A stretch of 7,566 bases of DNA from Spirochaetaceae bacterium (lineage in GTDB: Bacteria; Spirochaetota; Spirochaetia; Treponematales; Breznakiellaceae): assembly GCA_031275595.1 (NCBI GenBank), contig JAISOO010000169.1, positions 1 through 7,566 of the forward strand. Direction: 5' to 3'. Numbering within the stretch: the first letter of the stretch is position 1; each line of letters begins with the position of its first letter. The translations under genes and the position numbers were made by a program. Shown here one piece after another: positions 1-5,984 of the stretch. The notes below the pieces were generated by a model that saw nothing but the letters and a program-made list of their open reading frames with translations, was not told the DNA's origin and did no database searches.

Positions 1-808
1 CCTTGACTTTTAAGTCCGCCGGCAGATCCTTCCGAATCGAGATGGGGGCGTTGGGTATCATGGGGGAGTGGTGGATCACCACAAAGTCGCTTTCCCTTAC
101 CCGGCCCGCGGCCAGTTCCCCTTCCAGGATGTCCGAGGCCACCGGCGCGGCTTCAACGTCCCCGTTGAGCACCGCCTGGAGCCCGTTCTGGTGCCTTCCG
201 GAAAAACTGACGGAGGAAAAGAACCTTCCGTTGGTGTGGAAGTCCTCATTGGTCATGCCGGGGAAGGCGTTCATCAGTTCCATGGTCGGCACATAGTTCC
301 CCGACGTGGAGGAGGGGTCCACAAAGGCGAAGGTCTTTCCCCGGAGGTCCCGGATGTTTTTGATGGGGCTTCCGGCCTTGACGATGATCTTGGAGGTATA
401 CCCGGCCTGGCTCTTGTCCCCGAAGGGGGCCACCACCACCATGGCTTCCACCCCGGCCCGTTCCACGGCCTGAACATAGGTAACCGGGCCGAAGGAGGCG
501 ATGTCCGCGTGTTTGGTCCGCATGGCCTCCACCACGGCGTTATAGTCCGCCGCATTGATCTCCGTTACCCTGATCCCCAGGGCGGCGCTGAGGTCGCCCT
601 GGATGCCGCTCCGGTATTCCGCGAATTCCTCGGTGGCCTCGTTGGGGAGGTAGCACATCACCAGTGCCTGCGGCCAGTCCGCGGGCACGGAAGAAGCGAG
701 ACCTTTCGCCTGCTGTCCTCCGGCGCAGAGGCCGCCGCCCGTTCCCCAGAGGACCCCCAAAAATACCAGGGCCCCCATTACCGCGCGATTCATTTTTAAG
801 CCTTTCAT
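1..808 (-). CDS. phnD: PhnD-type phosphate/phosphonate/phosphite ABC transporter substrate-binding protein (C-terminus cut by window edge)
   Basis: The minus strand is open from an ATG at 808 to the window edge, giving 269 codons without a stop; family members are about 300 residues, so little is missing. Residues 10-22 form a hydrophobic signal-peptide core after MKGLKMNR. Cys28 follows GGGL, a poor lipobox, so lipidation is doubtful. Family hallmarks are HADIASFGPVTYVQA (100-114), DLRGKTFAFVDPSSTSGNYVP (154-174), the ligand-contacting SSTSG stretch, VLNGDVEAAPVASDIL (213-228) and IPNAPISIRKDLP (251-263). The start at 808 is chosen over the in-frame ATG at 793 because AAGGAG lies six bases upstream. 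The role is inferred: periplasmic capture of phosphate, phosphite or phosphonate for an ABC importer. Permease and ATPase genes would be expected beyond the left edge. It is divergent from the glycosyltransferase gene. The ligand cannot be decided from sequence. Confidence 0.92.
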   Translation of the reverse strand, partial: MKGLKMNRAVMGALVFLGVLWGTGGGLCAGGQQAKGLASSVPADWPQALVMCYLPNEATEEFAEYRSGIQGDLSAALGIRVTEINAADYNAVVEAMRTKHADIASFGPVTYVQAVERAGVEAMVVVAPFGDKSQAGYTSKIIVKAGSPIKNIRDLRGKTFAFVDPSSTSGNYVPTMELMNAFPGMTNEDFHTNGRFFSSVSFSGRHQNGLQAVLNGDVEAAPVASDILEGELAAGRVRESDFVVIHHSPMIPNAPISIRKDLPADLKVK

Positions 809-814
809 GAAACA

Positions 815-820
815 CTCCTT
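815..820 (-). promoter_or_regulatory. Ribosome binding site of the phnD-like gene
   Basis: The minus strand reads AAGGAG followed by six bases (TGTTTC) and the ATG at 808. This site decides the start in favour of 808 over the downstream ATG at 793, whose upstream bases (GGCTTAAAA) carry no Shine-Dalgarno motif. Confidence 0.8.
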
Positions 821-839
821 GCAATTAATGATGTATCTG

Positions 840-859
840 TTTAACCCGCGATTGTTAAA
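840..859. repeat. Operator-like inverted repeat TTTAAC-N8-GTTAAA
   Basis: TTTAAC (840-845) and GTTAAA (854-859) are perfect six-base inverted arms around CCGCGATT. The 20-base dyad lies about 30 bases upstream of the phnD-like start and overlaps the only weak minus-strand -10 candidate, so it could be a binding site for a dimeric regulator. A second, looser dyad CGTTAA (897-902) / TTAACG (925-930) uses the same core. The function is inferred; the symmetry is directly visible. Confidence 0.4.
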
Positions 860-933
860 ATTTTGTTATGAGCGTGTAAAATCGCAGTAAAAAAATCGTT
901 AATAGCTTTGACGGCACTGACAAATTAACGCGG

Positions 934-1063
934 TTTACAAACATAAGCATAGGGAGGAGGAACAGTATTAAAGGTCCCATAAATCTAAGGTTACTTTCCC
1001 AAAAACTGAAGTTTTGGGAAAGCCTCAACTTTTTGCGCATTATTAATCTATTTTTTACAAACA
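934..1063 (+). repeat. Direct repeat TTTACAAACA (two copies, 120 bases apart)
   Basis: The ten bases TTTACAAACA occur at 934-943 and again at 1054-1063, in the same orientation, within the divergent control region. The second copy includes the -35-like TTTACA upstream of the glycosyltransferase gene. They may be two binding sites of one regulator or chance in AT-rich DNA. Confidence 0.35.
994..1022. repeat. Perfect 11-bp stem-loop in the glycosyltransferase leader region
   Basis: CTTTCCCAAAA (994-1004) and TTTTGGGAAAG (1012-1022) pair without mismatch around the seven-base loop ACTGAAG. On the plus strand a T5 run (1030-1034) follows only after seven unpaired bases, so it is not a classic intrinsic terminator; on the minus strand no T run follows. 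It lies 100 bases before the plus-strand start codon. It could be an operator, an RNA leader element or a weak attenuator. No gene ends nearby that would need a terminator. Confidence 0.6.
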
Positions 1064-1107
1064 CTTAACACAGGACTGATATATATTTTTCAACAACAAA
1101 TTTTTTC

Positions 1108-1116
1108 AGGGGGAGG
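1108..1116 (+). promoter_or_regulatory. Ribosome binding site of the glycosyltransferase gene
   Basis: AGGGGGAGG ends five bases before the ATG at 1122. It is a strong, well-spaced Shine-Dalgarno sequence and fixes that ATG as the start. Confidence 0.85.
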
Positions 1117-1121
1117 TCTGA

Positions 1122-2297
1122 ATGAAAATCGCCTATTTTACCGATACCTTTGCGCCGGAGTTGAACGGGGTAACAAACACCCTTGCTAAATTGCGGTCTT
1201 ACCTTGATTGTAAGAATATTCAATACGCTTTTTTTGTCCCCGATTACGGCCGAATGTCAGGGGCGGATCCTGCTTTTCAAGACAAGAAGGTTCACCGCTT
1301 CAGGGGTATTACAATATCCTTTTCCCCGGAGAGCTGCCTGGCCTTTCCCCGCTATCGGGAGATCCTTGAGCTTTGCAATGACTTCAAGCCAGATCTGGTG
1401 CATGTGGTTACCGAGCTGGGGATCGGTTACAAGGGGATGAAGTACGCCCGTTCCCGAAATTTACCCCTGGTGATGAGCTACCATACCGATTATTGCAAAT
1501 ATCTCAGGTTTTTTCATCTGGACCTTTTTAAGCCTCTGCTGGAAAAATACCTGGCATGGTTTTACCGGCCGGCCCACAGAATCCTGGCTCCTTCCAAACA
1601 TACCATGGAACAGCTTTTCCAAAAACAATACCGGAACCTGGGGATCTGGTCCCGGGGTATAGACACGAAAAATTTTAATCCCCTGTTCAGAAACCGGAAA
1701 TGGCGGGAGGGGTTTGGTATTAATGATAAATTTGTCTTCCTCTATGTGGGCCGTTTATCCCCCGAGAAAGGACTGGATACGCTGCTCTACGCCATCAAAG
1801 AAATTGAACACCGCTTTCCCCAAAAAGCCGCCTTCGTTTTTACCGGCGGCGGACCCTATAGGGATCTCATCAGGCAAAAGAATTTTTCCAACGTTATCCT
1901 TACGGGGTTTAAGACAGGTTTTGAGTTGTCCCGGATATACGCTTCCTGTGATTGTTTCGCCTTTCCTTCAGGGACGGAAACCTTCGGCAATGCCCCCCTG
2001 GAAGCCATGGCCAGCGGACTGCCGGTGGCCGGTATCGCCTCAGGGGGTGTGACGGATTTTCTTTTCCATAAAAAAAACGCCCTGCTCTGCGCCGAGGGAG
2101 ACCAAAGGGCCTTTACGGAGAATTTAATCGCCATCATGGAAAACAAGACCCTCCGCCGGAAACTGGCGGAAAACGGACGGAAGCTGGCCCAAGCCCGGGC
2201 CTGGGATAGGATCTTCGACGACCTCCTTTCGGTCTACCGGGGACTCATTACCGATAAACAGAGCCCCGCCAAATGGAGTTACCATGACGCTTCGTAA
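1122..2297 (+). CDS. Family 4 glycosyltransferase (GT-B fold), MgtA-like
   Basis: This 391-residue protein has the usual length of a GT4 retaining glycosyltransferase. The N-terminal acceptor half opens with MKIAYFTDTFAPELNGVTNT (1-20), the glycine-containing first strand and loop typical of the family, and holds SYHTDY (119-124). The C-terminal nucleotide-sugar half has SRGID (177-181), VGRLSPEKGLD (209-219), FTGGGP (240-245) and the EX7E motif from Glu286 to Glu294 inside GTETFGNAPLEAMASGLPVAG. No signal peptide or transmembrane helix is evident, so it should act at the cytoplasmic face of the membrane. Closest in feel are MgtA-like mannosyl- or glucosyltransferases that build glycolipids; donor and acceptor cannot be told. 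It is the first gene of a unit with the overlapping radical SAM gene. Confidence 0.93.
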   Translation: MKIAYFTDTFAPELNGVTNTLAKLRSYLDCKNIQYAFFVPDYGRMSGADPAFQDKKVHRFRGITISFSPESCLAFPRYREILELCNDFKPDLVHVVTELGIGYKGMKYARSRNLPLVMSYHTDYCKYLRFFHLDLFKPLLEKYLAWFYRPAHRILAPSKHTMEQLFQKQYRNLGIWSRGIDTKNFNPLFRNRKWREGFGINDKFVFLYVGRLSPEKGLDTLLYAIKEIEHRFPQKAAFVFTGGGPYRDLIRQKNFSNVILTGFKTGFELSRIYASCDCFAFPSGTETFGNAPLEAMASGLPVAGIASGGVTDFLFHKKNALLCAEGDQRAFTENLIAIMENKTLRRKLAENGRKLAQARAWDRIFDDLLSVYRGLITDKQSPAKWSYHDAS

Positions 2298-3504
2298 TCC
2301 GCTGGACCTCATGGCCGTCTTTTTCGGCGGAGCGCCGGGACAGGTGGTTATCCAGGTAACAAATTATTGCAACGCATCCTGCCCCCAGTGCGGGATGAGA
2401 AAAACCGCCGGCATAAAACGTCATCAGCTTGATAAAGTACGGATCAGGAAAATCCTGGATCAATGCGCCCGGAAGGGTATAGCGGCGGTGTCCTTAACCG
2501 GAGGCGAACCCTTTATCAAGCCCCTTGAACTGTTGGAACTCCTGAATTATGGTTCCCGCCGGGGCATCCGCTATTTACGGAGCGGTACCAACGGGTATAT
2601 GTTTTCCCCGGAAGGAAAGGCCGCCGGGATTGAGGAAACAGGGCGTTTTGTCAAAGCCCTGTCCGCCACGGGAATACGGAATTTCTGGATCAGCCTGGAT
2701 TCCGCGGATACCCAGACCCATGAAACCATGCGGGGGCTCCCGGGGGTCGTTGAGGGAATCCGCAGGGCCCTGCCCCTTTTTCATGCCCAGGGGCTGTACC
2801 CCGCGGCGAATCTGGGGATAAACCGGAATGTAGCGGGATCTCCTATCCCACCCCTCAGAGAACCGCCGGATGAATCCCGCTTTTTTGAAGCCTTTACGGC
2901 GGGATTCACGGCGTTTTTTTCAAAGGCCGTTGAGCTGGGATTTACCATGGCCAATGTCTGTTACCCCATGAGTTCCGTTCAGGCCGGGCTCGTGGACGAG
3001 CAGCCGGTCTACGGCGCCATCTCCGGTGATCCGGCGGTCGATTTTTCCCCGCCGGAACTCAGGCTCGTTTTTAAAGCCCTGCTTGAGGTGATTCCCCGTT
3101 TCCGCAGCCGGATCCGGATCTTCACTCCCCTTTCGGTTCTCTACGCCCTGTCGCATGAGGATGATAGTTTTCTTTTTCCCTGCCTCGGCGGATGCGCTTA
3201 CTTTTTTATCGATTGCAAAGACGGCCGCCTTTATCCCTGCGGTTACCGGGGTAGTGAAGATTTGGGGGAGGATCTGGAAAAAGCGATAACCCATGGCCGG
3301 ATGCGCAAACCATTTTGTATGAAATGTCATTGGGAATGTTTCAGGGATCCTTCCCAGCTTTTCGGCCTGGCCCGGTATATAATCCGGCACCCGGTGTTAT
3401 GTTTTATAAAAAAGCGGCTCGATCCCCGGATGCTGAAACTCTGGTTCACCGATATGGGTTATTATATACGGAATGATTTTTTTAATGGCAGAAAGCCTGG
3501 TTAG
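2284..3504 (+). CDS. Radical SAM protein with cysteine-rich (SPASM-like) C-terminal region
   Basis: This 406-residue protein carries the radical SAM cluster motif C29-x3-C33-x2-C36 in TNYCNASCPQCGM and the SAM-binding GGEP motif at 73-76 (SLTGGEPF). ISLDS (136-140) is another family strand. The C-terminal part holds Cys300, 304, 311, 319, 345, 348 and 352, arranged as CxxxC, CKDGRLYPCG and CMKCHWEC. This resembles a SPASM or twitch region that binds auxiliary Fe-S clusters. It should be an oxygen-sensitive cytoplasmic enzyme that uses the 5'-deoxyadenosyl radical; the substrate is unknown. The start ATG at 2284 has GGAG five bases upstream (2275-2278) and lies inside the end of the glycosyltransferase gene (14-base overlap), implying translational coupling. 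The pairing suggests modification of a glycolipid or a peptide, which is inference. I do not recognise a named family. Confidence 0.88.
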   Translation: MTLRNPLDLMAVFFGGAPGQVVIQVTNYCNASCPQCGMRKTAGIKRHQLDKVRIRKILDQCARKGIAAVSLTGGEPFIKPLELLELLNYGSRRGIRYLRSGTNGYMFSPEGKAAGIEETGRFVKALSATGIRNFWISLDSADTQTHETMRGLPGVVEGIRRALPLFHAQGLYPAANLGINRNVAGSPIPPLREPPDESRFFEAFTAGFTAFFSKAVELGFTMANVCYPMSSVQAGLVDEQPVYGAISGDPAVDFSPPELRLVFKALLEVIPRFRSRIRIFTPLSVLYALSHEDDSFLFPCLGGCAYFFIDCKDGRLYPCGYRGSEDLGEDLEKAITHGRMRKPFCMKCHWECFRDPSQLFGLARYIIRHPVLCFIKKRLDPRMLKLWFTDMGYYIRNDFFNGRKPG

Positions 3505-3631
3505 GAACAGGGAAACCCTTGGAATTCCTGGTTGGGCTCCCGGAAGTTTCGGCAAGCGCCGCCTGAAAAATTTGCCGCCGGTCCTCCCGTCAGGATTCCT
3601 GATCCGGCCGCCGGGACGAAGCAAGGGGAAG

Positions 3632-3649
3632 CCGCCCCCGGCCGGGCGG
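3632..3649 (+). repeat. Very GC-rich hairpin downstream of the radical SAM gene
   Basis: CCGCCC (3632-3637) pairs perfectly with GGGCGG (3644-3649) around CCGGCC, which is itself self-complementary. It could slow or stop transcription from the upstream unit, but without a following T run it is not a canonical terminator. Confidence 0.35.
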
Positions 3650-3670
3650 GCGGGTCCGGCAAATACCTAT

Positions 3671-3695
3671 GGCCGGGTTATTAACACACCCGGTC
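3671..3695. repeat. Dyad around the -35 box of the hydrolase promoter
   Basis: CCGGGT (3673-3678) and ACCCGG (3688-3693) form a six-base inverted repeat around TATTAACAC, extended outward by a G-T and a G-C pair. The -35 hexamer TTAACA (3681-3686) sits in the loop, so the dyad is placed where a repressor or activator would act. It could equally be the tail of a transcript hairpin from upstream. Confidence 0.4.
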
Positions 3696-3709
3696 TCCCA
3701 TGGTATACT
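3681..3709 (+). promoter_or_regulatory. Sigma-70-type promoter with extended -10, driving a leaderless message
   Basis: TTAACA (3681-3686, five of six to TTGACA) and TATACT (3704-3709, five of six to TATAAT) are separated by the ideal 17 bases. TGG directly before the -10 box gives the TGn extended -10 element. The expected transcription start, seven bases after the -10 box, is A3716 or one of the two As after it; the hydrolase ATG starts at 3718. No Shine-Dalgarno sequence fits. This makes an mRNA with zero to two leader bases likely. Confidence 0.75.
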
Positions 3710-3717
3710 TCGGGTAA

Positions 3718-4488
3718 ATGTTAACTATCGACGGCATAAATATTCATTATTTTGACACCGGTTCCGGGGAAACGGTTCTTTTTTTGCACGGCTGGGGGAC
3801 CGATTTTTTATCTTTCAAACCTTTTTTGGAGGCCCTAACCCCCTATTACCGGGTCTGCGCCGTGGACTTGCCCGGGTTTGGACAAAGCGATGAACCCCCG
3901 GCGGCCTGGACAATAGACGATTACGGGGATTTTATATTGAAGTTTATGACCCGCCGGGGGATCAACCGGGTGATTCTCATCGGCCATTCCTTTGGGGGGA
4001 GGATCATCATCAAACTCGCGGCGCGAAGGGAATTGCCGGTAACGATCGCCAAGATCGTCCTGGTAAACAGCGCGGGAATACGGCCGAAAAAAACCATCAA
4101 ACAGAAGGTCCGGCTCCTTGTCTACCGGGGGGTCAAAGGGATCATCTCCACCGGGGGGATAAAAAAACGATTTCCCGGCCTCCTGAACCGGTGGCGTAAA
4201 AAACACGGCTCCCCGGATTACCTCCGCGCCAGCCCCCGGATGCGGGAGTGTCTTATCCGGGCGATTAACGAAGACCTTACCCCCTGCCTTCCCCGGATAC
4301 CCTGCCCTGCCCTATTGATCTGGGGGGCGGAGGATCAGGAAACGCCCCTGGGGGACGGGAAGCTCATGGAAGGGCTCATCCCCGACGCGGGCCTCGTGAC
4401 CCTGGAAAAGGCGGGGCATTATTCCTTCTTGGATCAGCCCTTTATTTTCGGCAGGGTCCTCGACTCGTTTTTAAACATCAAGAGATGA
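3718..4488 (+). CDS. Alpha/beta hydrolase
   Basis: This 256-residue protein is a compact alpha/beta-hydrolase-fold enzyme without signal peptide. It shows the oxyanion HGWG (24-27), VDLPGFGQSD (49-58), the nucleophile elbow GHSFGG with Ser91, the acid Asp206 in WGAEDQETP, and the catalytic His234 in KAGHYSFLDQP, so the Ser-Asp-His triad is intact. A basic cap region (120-165, rich in Lys and Arg) could sit at the membrane or bind an anionic substrate. The start is fixed: the codon just before the ATG is an in-frame TAA (3715-3717), and no nearby start follows. There is no ribosome binding site; the promoter position implies a leaderless transcript. It is the first gene of a unit with the MurF-like and Ddl genes and overlaps the next gene by four bases (ATGA). 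Esterase, thioesterase or amidase activity cannot be distinguished. Confidence 0.9.
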   Translation: MLTIDGINIHYFDTGSGETVLFLHGWGTDFLSFKPFLEALTPYYRVCAVDLPGFGQSDEPPAAWTIDDYGDFILKFMTRRGINRVILIGHSFGGRIIIKLAARRELPVTIAKIVLVNSAGIRPKKTIKQKVRLLVYRGVKGIISTGGIKKRFPGLLNRWRKKHGSPDYLRASPRMRECLIRAINEDLTPCLPRIPCPALLIWGAEDQETPLGDGKLMEGLIPDAGLVTLEKAGHYSFLDQPFIFGRVLDSFLNIKR

Positions 4489-5975
4489 TTATGCCGTCTA
4501 TTATACAATTAATACCTGTCGTGTTTTTTTTATGCGGTTATATACCCGCGGTCCTCTACGACTACCACATGTTTCAGCTTAACTCCTACGATATCCGTAT
4601 CCAGATAAAATGGCTGATCCGGAATTGTATACCGGGGTACCTGCTCAGGCATATCTTTGTCCTCTACCATTGTTTGAGGCCGCACAAGGTGAAAAAACCC
4701 CTGGTCTACACCAACCGCCTTAAACGGATGCTCATTACCAACGGGATCCTCGCGGCGGCAGGCATCGCCCTTTCCTGCTCGTGGAGTTTTGCCGGGGAAG
4801 CGCTGTTTTTGGCGGGGCTTTTCTTCCTCAGCCCGGTTCTGGTGATGCTTTCCAATATCATCAACGCCCCCCTGGAACGGGCCGTCAAGGGCTGGTACAT
4901 CGCCGATACCCGGAGCGTATTACAAAAAATGCCCCGTTTAATCGTCATCGGTATTACCGGCAGCTATGGAAAAACCAGCACCAAATATTTCCTGTACCGG
5001 CTCCTCTCGCCAAAATACAATGTACTTATGACCCCCGAAAGTTATAATACCCCCATGGGGGTGGTCAAAACCATCCGGGGGCAGCTTAAACCCATCCATG
5101 AAATCTTTATCTGCGAAATGGGGGCGAAAAAAACCGGGGAAATAAAAGAAATCTGCGATATCGTTCACCCCGCCTGCGGCATCATCACTTCCATAGGCCC
5201 CCAGCATCTGGAAACCTTTAAATCCCTGGATAATATCATCAAAACAAAATTTGAGCTTGCCCGGGCCCTGCCCGGGGAGGGCGTTATTTTTCTCAATTAT
5301 GAAAACGAATATATCCGGAATACCCCCTGCGCCCAAAAAAAACTTTCCTACAGCAGAACCGTTCCCGGCTGCGACTATTCGGCCCGGAACATCAAGGTTT
5401 CCGGCGCAGGGTCCGCCTTTGATCTCACCCTGTCCAACGGCGAGGAATACCATTTTGAAACCAGGCTCCTCGGTCTCCACCAGGTGGAAAACATCACCGG
5501 CGCCATCGCCGCGGCCGATTACCTGGGGGTGGCTCCCGAAGACCTCGTCGTTGCGGTCCGCCGCCTGCAGAGCGTTCCCCACCGGCTTGAGTTAATAAAC
5601 CGTCAGGGGATAACCATCATCGACGATGCCTATAACGCCAATGTCAGCGGGACCAAAGCGGCCCTGGAGGTCCTGGGTATGTTCGATGCCGTTAAAATTC
5701 TCGTAACCCCCGGCATGATTGAGTTGGGGGATAAGGAGGATCAGTACAACCGGCAGTTCGGCGTAGACGCGGCGGCGGTTTGTGATTATGTGATCCTCGC
5801 CGGAGCCCGGCAGACCAAAAGCATTCTAGCGGGACTTAAAAACGCCGGGTATCCGGAGGATAAAATATACACCGCGGAAAATTTGGAAGGGGCTTTTAAA
5901 AAAATCGATGCCATTCCGGCCAGGGGATTATCCAAGGCGGTGCTTTTGGAAAACGATCTGCCGGATAATTATTAG
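4485..5975 (+). CDS. murF: Membrane-anchored MurF-like Mur ligase (D-Ala-D-Ala adding type)
   Basis: This 496-residue protein joins a membrane domain to a Mur ligase core. Hydrophobic segments lie near 5-25, 82-98 and 104-124; the basic stretch 38-81 between the first two should be cytoplasmic, placing the catalytic part in the cytoplasm. The core has the ATP P-loop GITGSYGKTSTK (156-167), Glu211 in CEMGAKKTGE for Mg, the stretch HLETFKSLDNIIKTKFE (241-257) with Lys255 as likely carbamylated lysine, GLHQVENITGA (330-340), and MurF-style DDAYNAN (380-386) and GMIELGD (410-416). The C-terminus is LLENDLPDNY. MurF normally adds D-Ala-D-Ala to UDP-MurNAc-tripeptide in an ATP-dependent step. Here the UDP-MurNAc-binding first domain is absent and replaced by membrane segments, so the acceptor may differ. 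ATG 4485 overlaps the hydrolase stop; ATG 4491 is an alternative start. It sits directly upstream of ddl. Confidence 0.88.
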   Translation: MIMPSIIQLIPVVFFLCGYIPAVLYDYHMFQLNSYDIRIQIKWLIRNCIPGYLLRHIFVLYHCLRPHKVKKPLVYTNRLKRMLITNGILAAAGIALSCSWSFAGEALFLAGLFFLSPVLVMLSNIINAPLERAVKGWYIADTRSVLQKMPRLIVIGITGSYGKTSTKYFLYRLLSPKYNVLMTPESYNTPMGVVKTIRGQLKPIHEIFICEMGAKKTGEIKEICDIVHPACGIITSIGPQHLETFKSLDNIIKTKFELARALPGEGVIFLNYENEYIRNTPCAQKKLSYSRTVPGCDYSARNIKVSGAGSAFDLTLSNGEEYHFETRLLGLHQVENITGAIAAADYLGVAPEDLVVAVRRLQSVPHRLELINRQGITIIDDAYNANVSGTKAALEVLGMFDAVKILVTPGMIELGDKEDQYNRQFGVDAAAVCDYVILAGARQTKSILAGLKNAGYPEDKIYTAENLEGAFKKIDAIPARGLSKAVLLENDLPDNY

Positions 5976-5984
5976 GGGGAGCTT

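Larger units (their letters stand above)
809..1121. promoter_or_regulatory. AT-rich divergent intergenic control region
   Basis: This 313-base region separates two divergent genes and is much richer in A and T than anything else in the window. It must hold promoters for both directions, but I see no convincing sigma-70 pair. For the plus-strand gene the best pieces are TTTACA (1054-1059) and TATATT (1082-1087), too far apart at 22 bases. For phnD, TTTACA on the minus strand (880 to 875) with a poor TAACAA 17 bases on (857 to 852) is possible. The motif TTAAC or its complement GTTAA occurs at 841, 854, 898, 925 and 1065, more often than expected by chance. Also present are a hairpin, a direct repeat and an isolated Shine-Dalgarno-like run at 951-960. 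No convincing protein gene is present. Confidence 0.6.
3505..3717 (+). other. GC-rich intergenic gap between two plus-strand units
   Basis: The 213 bases between the radical SAM stop and the hydrolase start are very GC-rich up to about 3660 and then drop to a promoter. Visible structures are the palindrome GGAATTCC (3520-3527), arms CGGCAA (3550-3555) / TTGCCG (3572-3577), the hairpin CCGCCC-CCGGCC-GGGCGG (3632-3649), and three GGG runs separated by single C bases (3644-3654) that could contribute to a G-quadruplex. No T run follows any hairpin, so no standard intrinsic terminator is present. A reading frame crosses it from inside the radical SAM gene but has no ribosome binding site and a composition-driven Pro/Arg/Gly-rich product. 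Confidence 0.55.

Noticed and set aside
20..27. Lipoprotein signal (Cys28 after GGGL) in the phnD-like protein
   Set aside because: Leu at -1 and Gly at -3 do not fit a lipobox, even the relaxed spirochaetal one as I recall it; an ordinary signal peptide is as likely. The positions given are not the nucleotide site, which lies near 725-808.
68..799. A long plus-strand open frame (243 codons) opposite the phnD-like gene
   Set aside because: Its product is a His/Gly/Pro/Arg-rich chain without recognisable domains, while the opposite strand gives a textbook PhnD-like protein with signal peptide and ribosome binding site. It is a shadow of GC-rich codons.
908..930. A Pho box upstream of the phnD-like gene (TGACGGCAC then TGACAAATT)
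   Set aside because: The two TGAC elements are nine bases apart, not the eleven expected for PhoB direct repeats, and the flanking bases do not match, so phosphate control cannot be claimed.
855..1064. A 69-codon minus-strand frame with a hydrophobic product in the AT-rich control region
   Set aside because: The only early start is GTG without a ribosome binding site, later ATGs also lack one, and the hydrophobic composition follows from the AT-rich DNA. It runs through the hairpin and repeats. Conservation would be needed to revive it.
2920..3390. A 156-codon minus-strand frame inside the radical SAM gene
   Set aside because: It lies opposite a frame containing well-formed cysteine motifs, and its product shows no domain or start signal.
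3473..3724. An 83-codon plus-strand frame spanning the gap after the radical SAM gene
   Set aside because: It starts inside the radical SAM gene without a ribosome binding site, its product is Pro/Gly/Arg-rich with no family features, and its end overlaps the hydrolase promoter and start.
4938..5582. A 214-codon minus-strand frame inside the MurF-like gene
   Set aside because: Its product is low-complexity and Gly/Asp/Phe-rich; the opposite strand holds the conserved Mur ligase motifs in the same stretch.
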